A stretch of DNA of 64,000 bases, taken from NCBI GenBank assembly GCA_947503895.1, contig CANNFT010000010.1, positions 124,001-188,000 on the forward strand, written 5' to 3'. Each line of letters begins with the position of its first letter. Position 1 is the first letter of the stretch. Source of the stretch: an uncultured Saccharospirillaceae bacterium (GTDB taxonomy: Bacteria > Pseudomonadota > Gammaproteobacteria > Pseudomonadales > Oceanobacteraceae). The position numbers were made by a program, and so were the translations under genes. Under the pieces are notes generated by a model that searched no databases, was not told the origin of the DNA, and saw nothing but the letters and a program-made list of their open reading frames with translations. Shown here one piece after another: positions 62,317 to 64,000 of this stretch.

Positions 62317-64000
62317 CTATGTGCTGCCGCTTAGGATCAAGGTTTCCCAGTCGTGCTCCATGGCCCATTCTTCGATGTCTTTAATGGCTTTCAGCAAGGC
62401 AGGTTTATAAACAAACCATTGATCGCTGCTGGTTTTTAAGCAGGTCTCGGCGGCTTCCAGTGCCGCGCGTAAACGGGGTGCTCCAACATAGCGACACAAG
62501 CCATGAAGCTTGTGAATCGGTTCGATCAATTGACCAGGGGCTCGGGTTGCGATGGCCGGCTTCAATTGCTTCACCTCGAGTAATAAGCCGGCCATCATGT
62601 CTTTGGCAAGGTCTCGTTTTCCGCCAGCCAGTGTCAAACAGGATTCTAAGTCCACGACGGGGTTGATTGGCTCGGCGACATTGAGGGGTTTTGCGGCCCT
62701 TAACTTTTTAGCATTTGAGTCGGCTAAAAAAGATGCGGAAACCAGTGACCGATCACTGGGCTGGTAGTGTGTCCACTTCATCAACGTATGGACTAATTGT
62801 TCTTCGTTAATCGGCTTGGTGAGGTAGTCATCAAAGCCGTCTTTTAATAGCTGTTTCCGTTCATTTGGTAAAGCGTGCGCCGTCAAAGCCACCAGCGGCG
62901 AGTCTTGATTTAAAGCATCTTGGCGAATTAATTTGCCCGCACTGACACCATCAAGGTCGGGCATTTGAATATCCATAAAGATCAAATGAAAGTGATGATT
63001 GCTGGCCATGGTGACGGCTTGTTTACCGCCACGGGCGCGGAAGACTTCAACTTCTAGATCTCGAAGCCAGGTGGACAGTAATTCTAAGTTAGGTTCATTG
63101 TCGTCAACTGCTAAGACTCGTACGGGCGAGCGTTCGACCACGAGAGCAGCATTGATCTCGTCTTGATCTGGGTTGCCGAGCAGTTCCTGAATGCAATGGA
63201 TGAGACGTCGGCTGGCGACGGGGTAAACCAGATGCTGATCGGTGCCAATTTGTAATAAATGCTCTTGAAGCGCATTTTCGTTACTGGGCAGCATCGCCAC
63301 GACCTGAGTGTAGTTCTCCAGTCGTTGCCACTGTCGTTGATTAATGCGGCCGTCGCCGACTTCTATAAAACTGATCGTTGGACGATCTTGTTCAATTTTT
63401 TCCAGCATGGCATCACGATTGGCAAAACTGGTCACTTGAAATCCAAGCGCCATTAACTGGTGTTGTAGTGTTTGTCCTGTGGTGGTCCATTCGCAATAGA
63501 CAAAGGCGTGTTGGCCTTTCCATGGGCTATCGACCCAAGATTCGTCTATTTGTTCACTGACCTCAAACTGACCCGTGAACCAAAAACAAGACCCAGCGCC
63601 TAGGGTCGACTCCAAGCCAATATCCCCATGCATGTGATCGACCAAGTATTTGCTGATGACTAACCCTAAGCCTGTGCCACCAAAGCGACGGGTCGTAGAA
63701 GCGTCTCCTTGGCTGAAAGCCTTAAAGAGATGTCCCTGTTGTTCCTCACTTAGCCCAATACCGGTATCTGTGACGGAGAAACGCAATTGAATCTTTTTAT
63801 TGCTTAGCGTCTCATCAAACATAACACGCGCAATGACGGAGCCTTGGTCAGTAAACTTCACCGCGTTGCTCACCAAATTTGTAATGACTTGTTTCAGTCG
63901 GACCGGGTCACCCTGAATTTCAAATGGCACATCCTGATAGACTAATGATGCCAACTCCAATCCCTTTCGGTGTGCTTCGGGCGCTAACATCGTGAGCACC
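62317..64000 (-). CDS. barA: BarA/GacS-type hybrid histidine kinase, C-terminal part (runs off window)
   Basis: This is the C-terminal 560 residues of a tripartite hybrid kinase; the frame stays open through the window edge, so the start, the sensor and the phosphorylated His are missing. Visible parts in order: the ATP-binding domain (NLVSNAVKFTDQGSV, DTGIGLS, GGTGLGLVIS); a decayed receiver-like region; a true receiver with the Asp in FMDIQMPDLDG; and a C-terminal HPt domain with the His in IHKLHGLCRYVG. This order matches BarA/GacS, the upstream kinase for UvrY/GacA. The HPt domain lets it pass phosphate on by itself. Confidence 0.9.
   Translation of the reverse strand, partial: VLTMLAPEAHRKGLELASLVYQDVPFEIQGDPVRLKQVITNLVSNAVKFTDQGSVIARVMFDETLSNKKIQLRFSVTDTGIGLSEEQQGHLFKAFSQGDASTTRRFGGTGLGLVISKYLVDHMHGDIGLESTLGAGSCFWFTGQFEVSEQIDESWVDSPWKGQHAFVYCEWTTTGQTLQHQLMALGFQVTSFANRDAMLEKIEQDRPTISFIEVGDGRINQRQWQRLENYTQVVAMLPSNENALQEHLLQIGTDQHLVYPVASRRLIHCIQELLGNPDQDEINAALVVERSPVRVLAVDDNEPNLELLSTWLRDLEVEVFRARGGKQAVTMASNHHFHLIFMDIQMPDLDGVSAGKLIRQDALNQDSPLVALTAHALPNERKQLLKDGFDDYLTKPINEEQLVHTLMKWTHYQPSDRSLVSASFLADSNAKKLRAAKPLNVAEPINPVVDLESCLTLAGGKRDLAKDMMAGLLLEVKQLKPAIATRAPGQLIEPIHKLHGLCRYVGAPRLRAALEAAETCLKTSSDQWFVYKPALLKAIKDIEEWAMEHDWETLILSGST

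Overview
The window reads as chromosomal DNA of a marine gammaproteobacterium, most likely from the Oceanospirillales or a close relative. The reasons are a moderate GC content, tandem DUF6160-type surface proteins, an MMPL/LolA-like exporter pair, the olsBA ornithine-lipid genes, ackA-pta, cysK and a BarA-type kinase. The genus cannot be fixed from the sequence alone. No rRNA, tRNA, CRISPR array, prophage or plasmid origin was seen.

Layout. At 0.2-5.7 kb are small envelope proteins and three tandem DUF6160 paralogues, the middle one truncated. At 5.8-10.7 kb are a YgiQ-type radical SAM protein, an FMN reductase, a MipA/OmpV porin-like protein and a Tim44-domain protein. At 11-17 kb are an acyl desaturase with its own promoter and a possible fatty-acid operator, then an MMPL exporter overlapping a LolA-like periplasmic protein. 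At 17-22.3 kb are two large secreted multidomain proteins sharing an N-terminal domain: a putative zinc metallopeptidase and a GQSN-type carbohydrate esterase. At 23-34.4 kb are a pitrilysin-like protease and a signalling cluster: a REC-GGDEF cyclase divergent from a hybrid kinase, a dual-receiver protein with one dead receiver, and a receiver tethered to the membrane by its C-terminus. At 34.7-46.8 kb is mostly core metabolism and housekeeping: fieF, an AlkB-type dioxygenase, cysK, an acyltransferase, ackA-pta, yeiP-yciH and two hotdog-fold proteins. At 46.9-49.5 kb is olsB-olsA behind a Pho-box promoter. At 49.6-53 kb are a class V aminotransferase, a second desaturase and an alpha/beta hydrolase.

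An accessory island lies at about 53.0-56.6 kb. It is AT-rich and holds orphan small genes, a REP-associated transposase broken into N- and C-terminal pieces, four copies of one palindromic repeat family in both orientations, and a strongly structured non-coding stretch. The window ends with a heavy-metal efflux operon, czcI-like, then a His-rich czcB-like adaptor, then a czcA-like pump, with no czcC, and with the C-terminal part of a BarA/GacS-type kinase that runs off the edge.

Lipid biology recurs. There are two desaturases, three PlsC-type acyltransferases, ornithine-lipid synthesis and a lipid-type exporter pair. The most interesting items are the Pho-box/olsBA unit, the paired secreted esterase and metallopeptidase, the tail-anchored receiver, and the broken transposase with an unknown gene between matching 19-bp repeats.
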